Shown: positions 7,177 through 14,294 of the stretch, one piece after another | How the letters are laid out: each line of letters starts with the position of its first letter | How positions within the stretch are numbered: the first letter of the stretch is position 1 | NCBI GenBank assembly: GCA_964507305.1 | Contig: CAZDPQ010000052.1 | Location: forward strand, 1-17,226 | Length of the DNA: 17,226 nt | Direction of reading: 5' to 3' | Source: JAQVYV01 sp964507305 | GTDB taxonomy: Bacteria > Bacillota > Clostridia > Saccharofermentanales > UBA5734 | Position numbers and translations under genes: made by a program | The notes under the pieces: model-generated | The model's database searches: none | Seen by the model: only the letters and a program-made list of their open reading frames with translations | What the model was told of the DNA's origin: nothing

Positions 7177-8604
7177 ATGGAAGACGAAAAAAACATCGGT
7201 ATGAACGACATCGAAAGCATCCATCCGGAAGATCAGCCCGCTGAACCGGCGGAAACCCCGCCGGATACCGGCGAATTCCAGCCCGCAAAGGAAGCCCCCG
7301 CCGAGGAAGTCTTCGCGGAGAAAATCCCCGCTGAGGCGGCTCCCGCGGAATCCGGACAGGTGCAGGAAACCCTCGCGGCAGCGGCGGTTCCGGAGGAAAC
7401 GGTGAAAGGCGGACGGCGGTTCCGGTTCGGCAAGGCAAAACGTGTGCGATATCCGGCAGACCGGGAGAGCGGCGCAAGGCGTTTGCGGCTGGGGATCGCT
7501 TTTGCCTGTGTGATTCTTGCAACAAGTATCGTGACCAGCGCGGTGTCCTATCAGTTTTTCCGGTATTACGGGACGGCTGGATCTTCATCCCTTGCCGCAT
7601 CGGAGTCCCGGAACACCGGATCGGAAAGCAGCGGCGGCACCTCATCTTCGACCGGCACGATTTCCTACAACGAAGGCGACACGCTTTCCATCGCGCAGAT
7701 CAACAGCAAGGTCAGCCCTTCCGTCGTGTTTATCGGCATCACGTACAAGACCAGCAATTTCTTCGGACAGACCGAATCCGCCAGCGCTTCCGGCTCCGGC
7801 ATCATCCTTTCGGCAGACGGCTATATCCTGACCAATAATCACGTCGTTGCCACAGCCGATGAAATCACGGTAAAGCTGTCAACCGGCGAGAACTACACAG
7901 CCAAGCTTGTCGGCGCGGATGACCAGACCGACCTCGCCGTCATCAAGATCGACGTATCCGGACTGACTGCCGCAGAGCTCGGCGATTCGTCCAAAGTCCA
8001 GGTCGGCGATCTGGCGGTCGCGATCGGCAACCCCCTCGGGACCCTGGAAGGGACCCTGACTGCCGGCGTCATCAGCGCGCTGAACCGCTCGATCACGATC
8101 GACAACATCACCATGAATCTGATCCAGACGGACGCCGCGGTCAATCCCGGCAATTCCGGCGGAGCGCTCGCGAACCGCTTCGGCCAGGTCATCGGGATCG
8201 TGAACGCGAAGACCAGTGCGGTCGGCATCGAGGGACTCGGCTATGCGATCCCGATCAATGAAGCGAAAAATGTCGCGGATGATCTGATCAAGAATGGATA
8301 TGTCGGCGGCAGGATTCGTCTCGGGATCTCGACGAAGGACATTACGAAAGATCTGGCTGATTACTACAGCCTGCCGGTCGGCGTCTATGTCGTCGACGTA
8401 TCCTCGGGCAGCATCGCGGACAAGGCCGGCATCAAGTCCGGCGACGTGATCATCGGCGTGGACGGCAAGGACATCAGCACGGGCGCCGAATTGCAGGCGA
8501 TCCGCGACAGCCATAAAGTAGGGGACAGCATCAAGATCCTTCTGGTACGCAATGGCAAAGAAAAGTCCGTCACGATGGTTTTCGAGGAATACGTTCCATC
8601 ATGA
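7177..8604 (+). CDS. htrA: Membrane-anchored HtrA/DegP-family serine protease with PDZ domain
   Basis: 475 residues. HtrA proteases degrade or refold damaged proteins outside the cytoplasmic membrane. Residues 1-75 are a Pro/Ala/Glu-rich acidic cytoplasmic tail, followed by a basic stretch, one membrane helix (about 104-128) and a Ser/Thr/Gly-rich linker (about 134-165). The trypsin-like domain has the full triad: His222 in TNNHVV, Asp252 in QTDLAV and Ser327 in NPGNSGGAL. A single PDZ domain occupies about 385-470 (GVYVVDVSSGSIADKAGI). This is the usual gram-positive layout, though the acidic cytoplasmic tail is long. The ATG at 7177 is chosen over an upstream in-frame TTG (7141) because AACAGGAGG lies six bases before it. 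It stands alone or with the downstream membrane protein gene. Confidence 0.95.
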   Translation: MEDEKNIGMNDIESIHPEDQPAEPAETPPDTGEFQPAKEAPAEEVFAEKIPAEAAPAESGQVQETLAAAAVPEETVKGGRRFRFGKAKRVRYPADRESGARRLRLGIAFACVILATSIVTSAVSYQFFRYYGTAGSSSLAASESRNTGSESSGGTSSSTGTISYNEGDTLSIAQINSKVSPSVVFIGITYKTSNFFGQTESASASGSGIILSADGYILTNNHVVATADEITVKLSTGENYTAKLVGADDQTDLAVIKIDVSGLTAAELGDSSKVQVGDLAVAIGNPLGTLEGTLTAGVISALNRSITIDNITMNLIQTDAAVNPGNSGGALANRFGQVIGIVNAKTSAVGIEGLGYAIPINEAKNVADDLIKNGYVGGRIRLGISTKDITKDLADYYSLPVGVYVVDVSSGSIADKAGIKSGDVIIGVDGKDISTGAELQAIRDSHKVGDSIKILLVRNGKEKSVTMVFEEYVPS

Positions 8605-8611
8605 CAGACAG

Positions 8612-8626
8612 CCCCGGTGCGCGGGG
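8612..8626 (+). terminator. Possible weak hairpin after htrA
   Basis: CCCCG and CGGGG are separated by five bases just after the htrA stop. There is no proper T-run (ATCGTTTC follows), so termination here would be weak; the larger palindrome at 8664-8700 may serve instead. Confidence 0.3.
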
Positions 8627-8663
8627 ATCGTTTCAACGTAATATCCCTGTTATGGAATTTCGG

Positions 8664-8700
8664 AATAGCCTGTACTATAATATCGGTAGTACAGGCTATT
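8664..8700. promoter_or_regulatory. Perfect 14-bp inverted repeat enclosing a consensus -10 (TATAAT)
   Basis: AATAGCCTGTACTA (8664-8677) and its exact reverse complement (8687-8700) flank the nine bases TAATATCGG. TATAAT at 8676-8681 spans the end of the left arm and the loop, 82 bases before the next ATG. The -35 region is poor (TGGAAT at 8653-8658 with a 17-base spacer). Two readings are possible: an operator over the promoter of the downstream gene, or a hairpin terminator for htrA with only a short T-run (TTT from 8699). Confidence 0.7.
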
Positions 8701-8763
8701 TCCATGAACCAATGAACCGGTCCGTCCGCGGGCTGTTTCCCGATACATTCAGATGAGCGTCCG

Positions 8764-9483
8764 ATGAAGAAACGCGTATTCGCAGCCATGATTTCGATGA
8801 CCGCAGCCCTGCTCCTCGCATGGACGACTTTTCCCGTGCGCGCCGCATCCGAAACAGGCAGCGATTCCGTCGCGGGCGGGTTTCTCTACCCTTCGGAATA
8901 TGCCGTGGGAAAAGGCGGCTATGCCATCCTGTATGCGTACCGAAGCCCGGACACCGTGGTCTCCGGTATAGAGGAAAGTCTTTTCACGGACGGCATGAAG
9001 GTGACAGGATATGCTTCCGGACGATTTCCGGACGACACGGATCCGGCGGTCACCGTAGCGTCCGGAACGGTTTCGCTGGGGATGGTCCGGATATTCGCTT
9101 CCGAAGGTTTTGTGATCCAAAGCGTTCTGATCCGGGACAGTGTGGACGGCCAATGGGAAGACAAAGGCGCGATCTCATCGTACCGTTTTCAGGGGGATGA
9201 GAATTCGATCGCCATTATTTTCAAGCAGATCGACTCTTCACGGACGGAAATGTCTGCAGACGGATCCTCAGCGGAGGACCTTTCAGCGCCGGCTTCATCT
9301 TTTGACGGCATTCCGTCGGGAACTTCCGGGATCTCTTCCCCGGGTCAGTCTCTCCGGACCGTCATGCGGATCGCGCTCCTCTGGTTTCCCGCTGCCCTGG
9401 TCATCCTGGCCGTCGCCGTCCTGATCATCGTCCGGTTTTCGAAGCATCGGAAGCGAAAGGGGATCGTCCGCGGGGGACGGTGA
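8764..9483 (+). CDS. Unrecognised secreted or extracellular domain protein with a C-terminal membrane anchor
   Basis: 239 residues, no family recognised. A clear signal peptide (MKKRVFAAM, hydrophobic core, cleavage near VRA at 25-27) is followed by an extracellular domain to about residue 155 with beta-strand-like patterning (GGYAILYAYRSPDTVVSGI; MVRIFASEGFVIQSVLI). A Ser/Ala/Gly-rich linker (about 160-198) and one membrane helix (about 202-225) follow, ending in a basic tail (KHRKRK). Predicted topology is type I: domain outside, short tail inside. It has no sorting signal. The ribosome binding site is weak (GATGAGCG). It follows htrA after 159 bases that hold the palindromic element, and precedes serS, which has its own promoter. 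It might be an HtrA partner or sensor, but this is only proximity. Confidence 0.75.
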   Translation: MKKRVFAAMISMTAALLLAWTTFPVRAASETGSDSVAGGFLYPSEYAVGKGGYAILYAYRSPDTVVSGIEESLFTDGMKVTGYASGRFPDDTDPAVTVASGTVSLGMVRIFASEGFVIQSVLIRDSVDGQWEDKGAISSYRFQGDENSIAIIFKQIDSSRTEMSADGSSAEDLSAPASSFDGIPSGTSGISSPGQSLRTVMRIALLWFPAALVILAVAVLIIVRFSKHRKRKGIVRGGR

Positions 9484-9510
9484 ATGCTCCGCCGGATCGG
9501 CATTTCCCTG

Positions 9511-9540
9511 TTGAAACTGCGAAGATAAAAAGGGTATAAT
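9511..9540 (+). promoter_or_regulatory. Sigma-A promoter of serS
   Basis: TTGAAA (9511-9516) and a consensus TATAAT (9535-9540) are separated by 18 bases, 55 bases before the serS ATG. The short leader leaves no room for a T-box, so serS is not T-box regulated here. Confidence 0.85.
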
Positions 9541-9562
9541 AGAGCGGAATTCAACAACCGCG

Positions 9563-9590
9563 CCGGCCGGGAAGGCCGGATGAAGGAGCT
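9563..9590 (+). promoter_or_regulatory. Leader hairpin next to the serS ribosome binding site
   Basis: CCGGCC and GGCCGG around GGGAA (9563-9579) form a stable stem ending four bases before the AAGGAG ribosome binding site (9583-9588). The site itself lies in the palindrome GGAGCTCC. The structure may modulate translation; no regulator is implied by sequence. Confidence 0.4.
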
Positions 9591-9594
9591 CCGT

Positions 9595-10884
9595 ATGCTT
9601 GATGTCAACATGATCCGCAGCAATCCGGGAGAGGTCAGCGAAAAGCTGGCGCGCAAGGGCTATGAAGTGGACTTTACCGTTTTTCTCCATCAGGATGAAA
9701 CACGCAGAAGAATGATCCACGCGACGGAAGTGCTCAAGGCGGAAAAGAACAAGATCTCCGCGCAGATCCCGATCCTGAAGAAAGAAGGCAGGGATGTCGC
9801 TGCGATTTTCGCGAAAATCAAGGAGGACTCCGAACAGATCAAGCGCAATGACGAAGTGATCGCTGCCATCGACCGGGAGGCGGAGGAGTTCCTTTCGTCG
9901 CTGCCCAATATCCCGGATGACGATGTCCTGCCGGGGGGAAAAGAGAACAACGCCGTGGTCCGATCCTGGGGCGCCAGGCCGGAGTTCGACTTTGAGCCGA
10001 AGCATCACGTGGACATCGCCGAAGGCCTCGGCATCATCGACTATGTGCGCGGCGCCAAGCTCGGCGGCAGCGGCTTCTGGATCTACCGAGGGCTCGGCGC
10101 ACGCCTGGAATGGGCAATCCTCAATTACTTCATCGACGAGCACCTCAAGGACGGATATGAGATGCTGCTGCCCCCGCACATCCTCAATTACCAGTGCGGC
10201 TATACGGCCGGCCAGTTTCCGAAGTTCAAGGACGACGTCTTCCAGCTGCGGAATGACAGCGCCGCGGAGGATGGGTTCACCCACTTCATTCTGCCCACCG
10301 CGGAGACCGCGCTCGTCAATCTGCACCGGGACGAGATCATCGACGAGGACCGGCTTCCTTTCAAGTACTTTGCCTACACCCCCTGCTACCGCAAGGAAGC
10401 GGGGAGCTACCGCGCCGATGAACGCGGCATGATCCGGGGGCACCAGTTCAACAAGGTCGAAATGGTCCAGTACACGCTTCCGGAGCAATCCGCGGAAGCT
10501 CTTGAGGAGCTGGTCGGCAAGGCGGAGGCGCTCGTACGCGGGCTCGGGCTGCACCACCGGGTCAGCAAGCTGGCGGCAGGCGACTGCTCGGCGTCCATGC
10601 GCAAGACGTATGACATCGAGGTCTGGATCCCCAGCATGAATGATTACAAGGAAGTCAGCTCGGCCTCGAACGCGGGCGATTACCAGGCCCGGAGAGGCAA
10701 TATGAAATTCCGCCGCAAGGCGACCGGCAAGACCGAATTCATGCACACGCTCAACGCGTCGGGGCTTGCGACCAGCAGGATCCTGCCGGCAATCATGGAG
10801 CAGTATCAGCAGGCGGACGGCGGCTTTGTGATCCCCGAAGTCCTGCGCAGATGGCTCGGCGGGATCGACCGCGTGTCTCCGTAA
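9595..10884 (+). CDS. serS: Seryl-tRNA synthetase
   Basis: 429 residues, normal for bacterial SerRS, which charges tRNA-Ser in the cytoplasm. The N-terminal coiled-coil arm (about 30-100) is followed by LPNIPDDDVLPGG and the class II core. Visible are TAGQFPKF, LPTAET, motif 2 CYRKEAGSYRADERGMIRGH and motif 3 ending YQQADGGFVIPEVL. Against the common bacterial form, motif 2 reads AGSYRADERG rather than AGSxGRDTRG, and motif 3 has LNASGLATSR rather than LNGSGLAVGR. From memory this is a variant seen across Clostridia rather than damage. The ATG at 9595 is chosen over that at 9580 because AAGGAG lies between them at ideal spacing. It is convergent with the DUF4015 gene, only 15 bases apart. Confidence 0.95.
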   Translation: MLDVNMIRSNPGEVSEKLARKGYEVDFTVFLHQDETRRRMIHATEVLKAEKNKISAQIPILKKEGRDVAAIFAKIKEDSEQIKRNDEVIAAIDREAEEFLSSLPNIPDDDVLPGGKENNAVVRSWGARPEFDFEPKHHVDIAEGLGIIDYVRGAKLGGSGFWIYRGLGARLEWAILNYFIDEHLKDGYEMLLPPHILNYQCGYTAGQFPKFKDDVFQLRNDSAAEDGFTHFILPTAETALVNLHRDEIIDEDRLPFKYFAYTPCYRKEAGSYRADERGMIRGHQFNKVEMVQYTLPEQSAEALEELVGKAEALVRGLGLHHRVSKLAAGDCSASMRKTYDIEVWIPSMNDYKEVSSASNAGDYQARRGNMKFRRKATGKTEFMHTLNASGLATSRILPAIMEQYQQADGGFVIPEVLRRWLGGIDRVSP

Positions 10885-10899
10885 GTCTCCCTGCGGCGC

Positions 10900-12201
10900 T
10901 CAGCGCACCAGCGAGGCGTCGTACTTGCCCCCGGCATTCCAATAGATGTATTCGGTGATCCCGAAATCGGCCAGCGCGTCGATCTGTCCGAAGATCTGCG
11001 CCTGCGTATAGTCATACGCCTGGATGTATGGCCGCTGCGTGCTGAACCCGGTCCCGGACTTGTATCCGGACTGGTTGTAGACCGCTGTCAGGAATGCATA
11101 GGTGTCGGCATCGGGATTGGAAAACGTATGGCCATCCATCACGGTGCCGTCGGCAAAATGCGACGGGTAGATCATCGGCGAAAGGACGTCAAGGCCGAGG
11201 TGCCCGAGGGATGACCATTCCTGGCCGATCAGCTGGCCGTCAAGCTTGTACACCATGACGCCGCCGAAGATGTCCGCGCTTAAGGGTACGCCGAGCTTGT
11301 CCTGGATCTCGATCTTCGCGTATTCGAGGAAACGGTTGATGCACTCGATCTTGGTCGGGACCGTGCCTTCGGGCCCGAAATATTCCGCCTTGCGGATGGT
11401 CGGGTTGCAGACGGGGAAGCGCACGTAGTCGAACTGGATCTCGTCGAATCCCAGAGCGACGGCCTCCCGCGCGATCGACACATTGTACTCCCAGATCTCG
11501 GTCTTGTACGGATCGACAAAGGCCTTGTTGCCCTCGCGCGGATACAGGATCAGGTTGCCGTCCTTGTCCTTGATGCACAGGTCCGGCCTGGCATCCGCCA
11601 GCACATGGTCCTTGAAGCAGACGATCCTGCCGATGAGCTTGATGCCGTTCGCCTTGCACTTGCTGACCAGTGTCTCAATGCTGTAGCCGGCCTTGGTCGC
11701 CTTGATATCATTGGCGAGCTTGTCCTTCGCGAGGAAATAGACGCCGTTCGACTCCTTCAGATCGACGACAAACGCATTGACGGCGCTGTTCTTCGCGATC
11801 TCGATGTTGGCGTCGAGGTTGGCGGCCGCGCCGATGTAGAGCGCGCGGATGTCGTTGTGTTGGACGATCCTGGGTTCCGCGGCCTGCTCGAGGGGCGGGG
11901 ACGACAGGGAGAATACATCATCGATCACCGGAGGCGTGGGCGAAGGCGACGGGGATGGGGAGGCGGAGGGAGGCATGCTCTCCGCGGAAGGGATCGAGCC
12001 CGAAGCGGAAGAGATCGAGGAAGACGGGCCGCCGTTTCCGAAAAAGTGGTTGAACAGCGCCAGGACCGTGACGATCACGGCGGCGGCTATCAGAACGATC
12101 AGGGAGGAGAAGAAAATCCTCCATCGCATGACGCTGCGGCGCCGCCGGACAGACTTGACGGAATATGGCCCGGAACCGGGCCTGCTGCCTGAAGATTTCA
12201 T
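10900..12201 (-). CDS. Membrane-anchored DUF4015 putative glycoside hydrolase
   Basis: 433 residues. A basic cytoplasmic N-terminus (VRRRRSVMRWR) leads to one membrane helix (about 28-50), a Ser/Pro linker with a repeated SP run (about 58-92), and a TIM-barrel-like domain (about 115-433) of the DUF4015 family, annotated by homology as putative glycoside hydrolase. Acidic strand ends fit this: FVVDLKES (Asp147, Glu150), IGRIVCFKD and GFDEIQFDYVRFP (Asp253, Asp258), then LSPMIYPSHF. The domain would lie outside the membrane, its substrate possibly a cell-wall or exopolysaccharide. ATG at 12201 with AGGAGAA upstream at long spacing. It has its own promoter about 100 bases upstream, and its 3' end faces serS. 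Biochemical activity of this family is not something I can confirm. Confidence 0.85.
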   Translation of the reverse strand: MKSSGSRPGSGPYSVKSVRRRRSVMRWRIFFSSLIVLIAAAVIVTVLALFNHFFGNGGPSSSISSASGSIPSAESMPPSASPSPSPSPTPPVIDDVFSLSSPPLEQAAEPRIVQHNDIRALYIGAAANLDANIEIAKNSAVNAFVVDLKESNGVYFLAKDKLANDIKATKAGYSIETLVSKCKANGIKLIGRIVCFKDHVLADARPDLCIKDKDGNLILYPREGNKAFVDPYKTEIWEYNVSIAREAVALGFDEIQFDYVRFPVCNPTIRKAEYFGPEGTVPTKIECINRFLEYAKIEIQDKLGVPLSADIFGGVMVYKLDGQLIGQEWSSLGHLGLDVLSPMIYPSHFADGTVMDGHTFSNPDADTYAFLTAVYNQSGYKSGTGFSTQRPYIQAYDYTQAQIFGQIDALADFGITEYIYWNAGGKYDASLVR

Positions 12202-12301
12202 CGGATCGCAATTCTCCTGTCCGTTATGCTTCCGGCCGGATTCGATGCCGGAAAGAGGGCCGCTTCCGCCGGCGGCTCGTACCGCAGGCGCTTACTTTAG
12301 C

Positions 12302-12331
12302 ATTATAATATAAACCCTTTCGCATTGTCAC
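12302..12331 (-). promoter_or_regulatory. Promoter of the DUF4015 gene
   Basis: On the minus strand GTGACA (12326-12331) and consensus TATAAT (12302-12307) are 18 bases apart. The leader to the ATG at 12201 is about 95 bases and GC-rich. The promoter lies immediately after the terminator of the zinc-ribbon gene. Confidence 0.75.
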
Positions 12332-12332
12332 G

Positions 12333-12354
12333 AAAAAGATGCGACGATGCCGCA
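12333..12354 (-). terminator. Intrinsic terminator of the ybjQ/zinc-ribbon unit
   Basis: On the minus strand TGCGGC-ATC-GTCGCA (one G-U pair) is followed by TCTTTTTC. It lies about 60 bases past the zinc-ribbon gene's stop and directly abuts the -35 of the DUF4015 promoter. Confidence 0.65.
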
Positions 12355-12415
12355 GGAAGACATCCCCCGGCGGATTGCGTGCGGGCGTCGCGCGTCGGCA
12401 CCATCCGGCGCGGTG

Positions 12416-12952
12416 TTATCCGATGTGAATATAGGTCTCTCCGTTGGCTGTGAACGAATTTCCGTCGGAACTCACTGCGGCGTCCGACGAGTAGGCCGCG
12501 CTCATCCCCCGGATCGCCGGGATATGAATCGTCAGGACGCTGCCTTCCTGGGACCATGTGCCGGAGAACTGCTTCGCGCCGTTCAGCCATGTCGTGTAGG
12601 TGCCGTCTTTGGAAAACACATATGCCCAGGTCTGGTCGACCCGTTGGACGCCGCCTCCCATGTCCTTTTCGGAAAAGCGGCACTCATACCGGCCGTCCAC
12701 GGTCTGCGCTTTCTCCTGGAACAGGAAGGCCCGGATAGCGTCGAGAGGCTTGAGATCCGTATATTGGTTCGTAAAAAATAAAGCGGCGCAGGCGAGCAGG
12801 ATCGCGAGGGGGACGGCGGCGCCGGATTTACGGGATCGGGGTCCTGGAGTATTTTGTTCCGTGGCATTCGGGAGAATTCTGCCGCACCGGGTACAGTAAT
12901 GATAGTGGACCGGCTGGGCCTGTCCACACCCTGCACATCGCTTTTCGTCCAT
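12416..12952 (-). CDS. Zinc-ribbon membrane protein of unknown function
   Basis: 178 residues in three parts. A small zinc ribbon has Cys6-x2-Cys9 and Cys20-x2-Cys23 (CAGCG, CTRCG). One membrane helix lies at about 45-61 (AAVPLAILLACAALFF). The C-terminal domain (about 85-178) is beta-rich and lipocalin-like: GRYECRFSE, TWAYVFSKDGTYTTW, FSGTWSQEGSVLTI, ANGETYIHI. The repeated G-x-Y/W strand pattern is typical of small domains that read out as GTW...L. With the ribbon inside and the domain outside, the layout is common for clostridial zinc-ribbon proteins of unknown role. ATG at 12952 with GGAAGGAATG upstream. It starts 22 bases after ybjQ and is probably cotranscribed. No specific function can be assigned. 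Confidence 0.75.
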   Translation of the reverse strand: MDEKRCAGCGQAQPVHYHYCTRCGRILPNATEQNTPGPRSRKSGAAVPLAILLACAALFFTNQYTDLKPLDAIRAFLFQEKAQTVDGRYECRFSEKDMGGGVQRVDQTWAYVFSKDGTYTTWLNGAKQFSGTWSQEGSVLTIHIPAIRGMSAAYSSDAAVSSDGNSFTANGETYIHIG

Positions 12953-12974
12953 CGCTCATTCCTTCCGGGTCGGA

Positions 12975-13292
12975 TCAGGACACCGTGTATTTGACTGCTG
13001 TCCCATAAGCCATGACTTCCGCAGCGCCCGCCATTACGGAGGAAGAAGCGTAGCGGACGCAGACAACGGCATCCGCCCCCAACGACTGTGCCTCTTCGGA
13101 CATCCGCTTGGTTGCCAGCGCTCTTGCCTCATTCATCATCGCTGTATAAGACTGGAGTTCACCCCCAATGATCGTCTTAAAGCCTGACATGATATCTCTG
13201 CCGATGTTTTTGGATTGGATGGTGCTTCCCTTGACCATTCCGATGACTGTGAATTCCTTTCCCGGGATCTGTTCTGTCGTAATAAGAAGCAT
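12975..13292 (-). CDS. ybjQ: YbjQ/UPF0145-family protein
   Basis: 105 residues, the full family length. The YbjQ family (often labelled heavy-metal-binding domain) forms homo-oligomers; its physiological role is unknown. Family landmarks are TTEQIPGKEFTVIGMVKGST at the N-terminus, GGELQSYTAMMNEARALA in the middle, then GADAVVCVRYASS and the closing AYGTAVKY. No signal peptide or membrane helix, so it is cytoplasmic. ATG at 13292 with GGAGGG upstream. The gene has its own strong promoter whose -35 overlaps the yhfC stop, and a leader with a 23-bp tandem repeat. It is followed at 22 bases by the zinc-ribbon membrane protein. Confidence 0.9.
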   Translation of the reverse strand: MLLITTEQIPGKEFTVIGMVKGSTIQSKNIGRDIMSGFKTIIGGELQSYTAMMNEARALATKRMSEEAQSLGADAVVCVRYASSSVMAGAAEVMAYGTAVKYTVS

Positions 13293-13307
13293 TCGGAAAT
13301 CCCTCCT

Positions 13308-13353
13308 TCTCTCTATACCCTGTGTTTCCTGCTCTCGATATCTTGTGTTTCCT
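13308..13353 (-). repeat. 23-bp tandem repeat in the ybjQ leader
   Basis: Units at 13331-13353 and 13308-13330 (minus strand) match at 19 of 23 positions; both begin AGGAAACACA and share TAT and GAGAG. They fill the space between the promoter -10 (13362-13367) and the GGAGGG ribosome binding site, so they would be in the 5' part of the transcript or at its start. A protein-binding pair of sites is possible; no known motif was recognised. Confidence 0.75.
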
Positions 13354-13361
13354 ATTTCTTA

Positions 13362-13389
13362 ATTATCCATGAAGCGATCTTTATGTCAA
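13362..13389 (-). promoter_or_regulatory. Strong sigma-A promoter of ybjQ
   Basis: On the minus strand a perfect TTGACA (13384-13389) is 16 bases from GATAAT (13362-13367). The -35 overlaps the stop codon of yhfC (13386-13388), so ybjQ is transcribed independently of, or in addition to, any read-through from yhfC. Confidence 0.8.
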
Positions 13390-14225
13390 TAACCTTCCTG
13401 TACTGCCTGTTCGCCGGGGTCTGCGGGGATCGCCTGATCTGCGCCGAAAAGAGGCCGGATCTTGAAAAGGAATACCAGCGAAAGCAGGGCGATACAGAAT
13501 AATGAACCTTCGATCGCCCATACGGTGAAATGAGCCATCTGCATGAAAAGGACGGAGAAATCGACTGTGAAATGAAGGAATGCAACCAGAAAAAATCCTA
13601 TGGCGGAATGCTTCCGAAGGATCAAATAAGCCATCAGAATGGAAAGCGCAATATGGAAAGCCATTGTAAAAACCCGTTCAAAGCCGGCTGCGAGGAAAAG
13701 AGCCGGTGATGTGCCGGTGAGAACCTGCCGGATCTGTTCCGCCGCCTCGGGATTGCCTTGCATCAGGGAGGAAAGATGCCCGGTATTGATGAGGATGCTG
13801 TAGATCAGATTGTTCACATAGGTTAAGCCGACCAGGATGGCGGATTCGATCCCGCCGTGCCCGGCACCGGCGGATAATCCGGTCATGAAAGACAATTTTC
13901 TGAACAGCGCCGCCCGCAGTACAATTAGCCTCCCTGACGTCTCAAACAATCCTGCAGACATGGCCAGAAAAAGGCTGTACAGGACCGGCATGCCGGTAGT
14001 GAACCGCGTGAAAAATGGAAAAAGCTGCAGGGCTTGCAAGATAGGGATGCGCACCATCAGCTGCGGGACGATGAATCCGAGGGCACCGGCAGCATATGCA
14101 CCGAATGCTCCTTTCCGTCCCTTAACAAGAATGGCGAGGATGGCAATGGGCAGTCCTAAACTGAGCAACAGCGTAACGAGGATGGCAAGGAACGAAAGAG
14201 AACGGACTATGGAAACACCTCCCAT
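13386..14225 (-). CDS. yhfC: YhfC-family integral membrane protein
   Basis: About 279 residues with seven or more predicted membrane helices, starting with one at about 11-33. The YhfC family is grouped with intramembrane metalloprotease-like (CAAX/PrsW-related) proteins. Matching family motifs are GLFETSGR (92-99, Glu95), GAGHGGIES (120-128, His123, Glu127), then FERVFTMAFHIALSILM and HFTVDFSV; these Glu/His positions are candidate metal ligands. Proteolysis has not been shown for most members. The start is unsettled: an in-frame TTG at 14294 would run into the divergent Nudix promoter, so ATG 14225 is preferred, but the best ribosome binding site (GGGAGGTG) lies just after it, ahead of an ATA codon at 14210. 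A TATAAT (14251-14256) without a good -35 precedes it. Confidence 0.8.
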   Translation of the reverse strand: MGGVSIVRSLSFLAILVTLLLSLGLPIAILAILVKGRKGAFGAYAAGALGFIVPQLMVRIPILQALQLFPFFTRFTTGMPVLYSLFLAMSAGLFETSGRLIVLRAALFRKLSFMTGLSAGAGHGGIESAILVGLTYVNNLIYSILINTGHLSSLMQGNPEAAEQIRQVLTGTSPALFLAAGFERVFTMAFHIALSILMAYLILRKHSAIGFFLVAFLHFTVDFSVLFMQMAHFTVWAIEGSLFCIALLSLVFLFKIRPLFGADQAIPADPGEQAVQEGY

Positions 14226-14250
14226 GTGGTTGTGAATAACCTTTGCATCC

Positions 14251-14256
14251 ATTATA
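14251..14256 (-). promoter_or_regulatory. Possible -10 of yhfC
   Basis: Consensus TATAAT on the minus strand, 25 bases before the ATG at 14225. No -35 matches well at 16-18 bases, so the call is tentative. Confidence 0.35.
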
Positions 14257-14294
14257 CGATATTTCACGGGAAATGGTGTGTCCGCCGATATCAA

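Noticed and set aside
7067..7645. 192-codon minus-strand frame over the htrA 5' region
   Set aside because: It is antisense to the htrA start and has no promoter or ribosome binding site; htrA is unmistakable.
9484..9594. T-box leader upstream of serS
   Set aside because: The promoter is only 55 bases from the start codon, leaving no space for the specifier stem and antiterminator.
9295..10746. 483-codon open frame on the minus strand
   Set aside because: It lies fully antisense to serS, which has every class II motif; it is an effect of GC-rich codon use in the opposite strand and has no recognisable domain.
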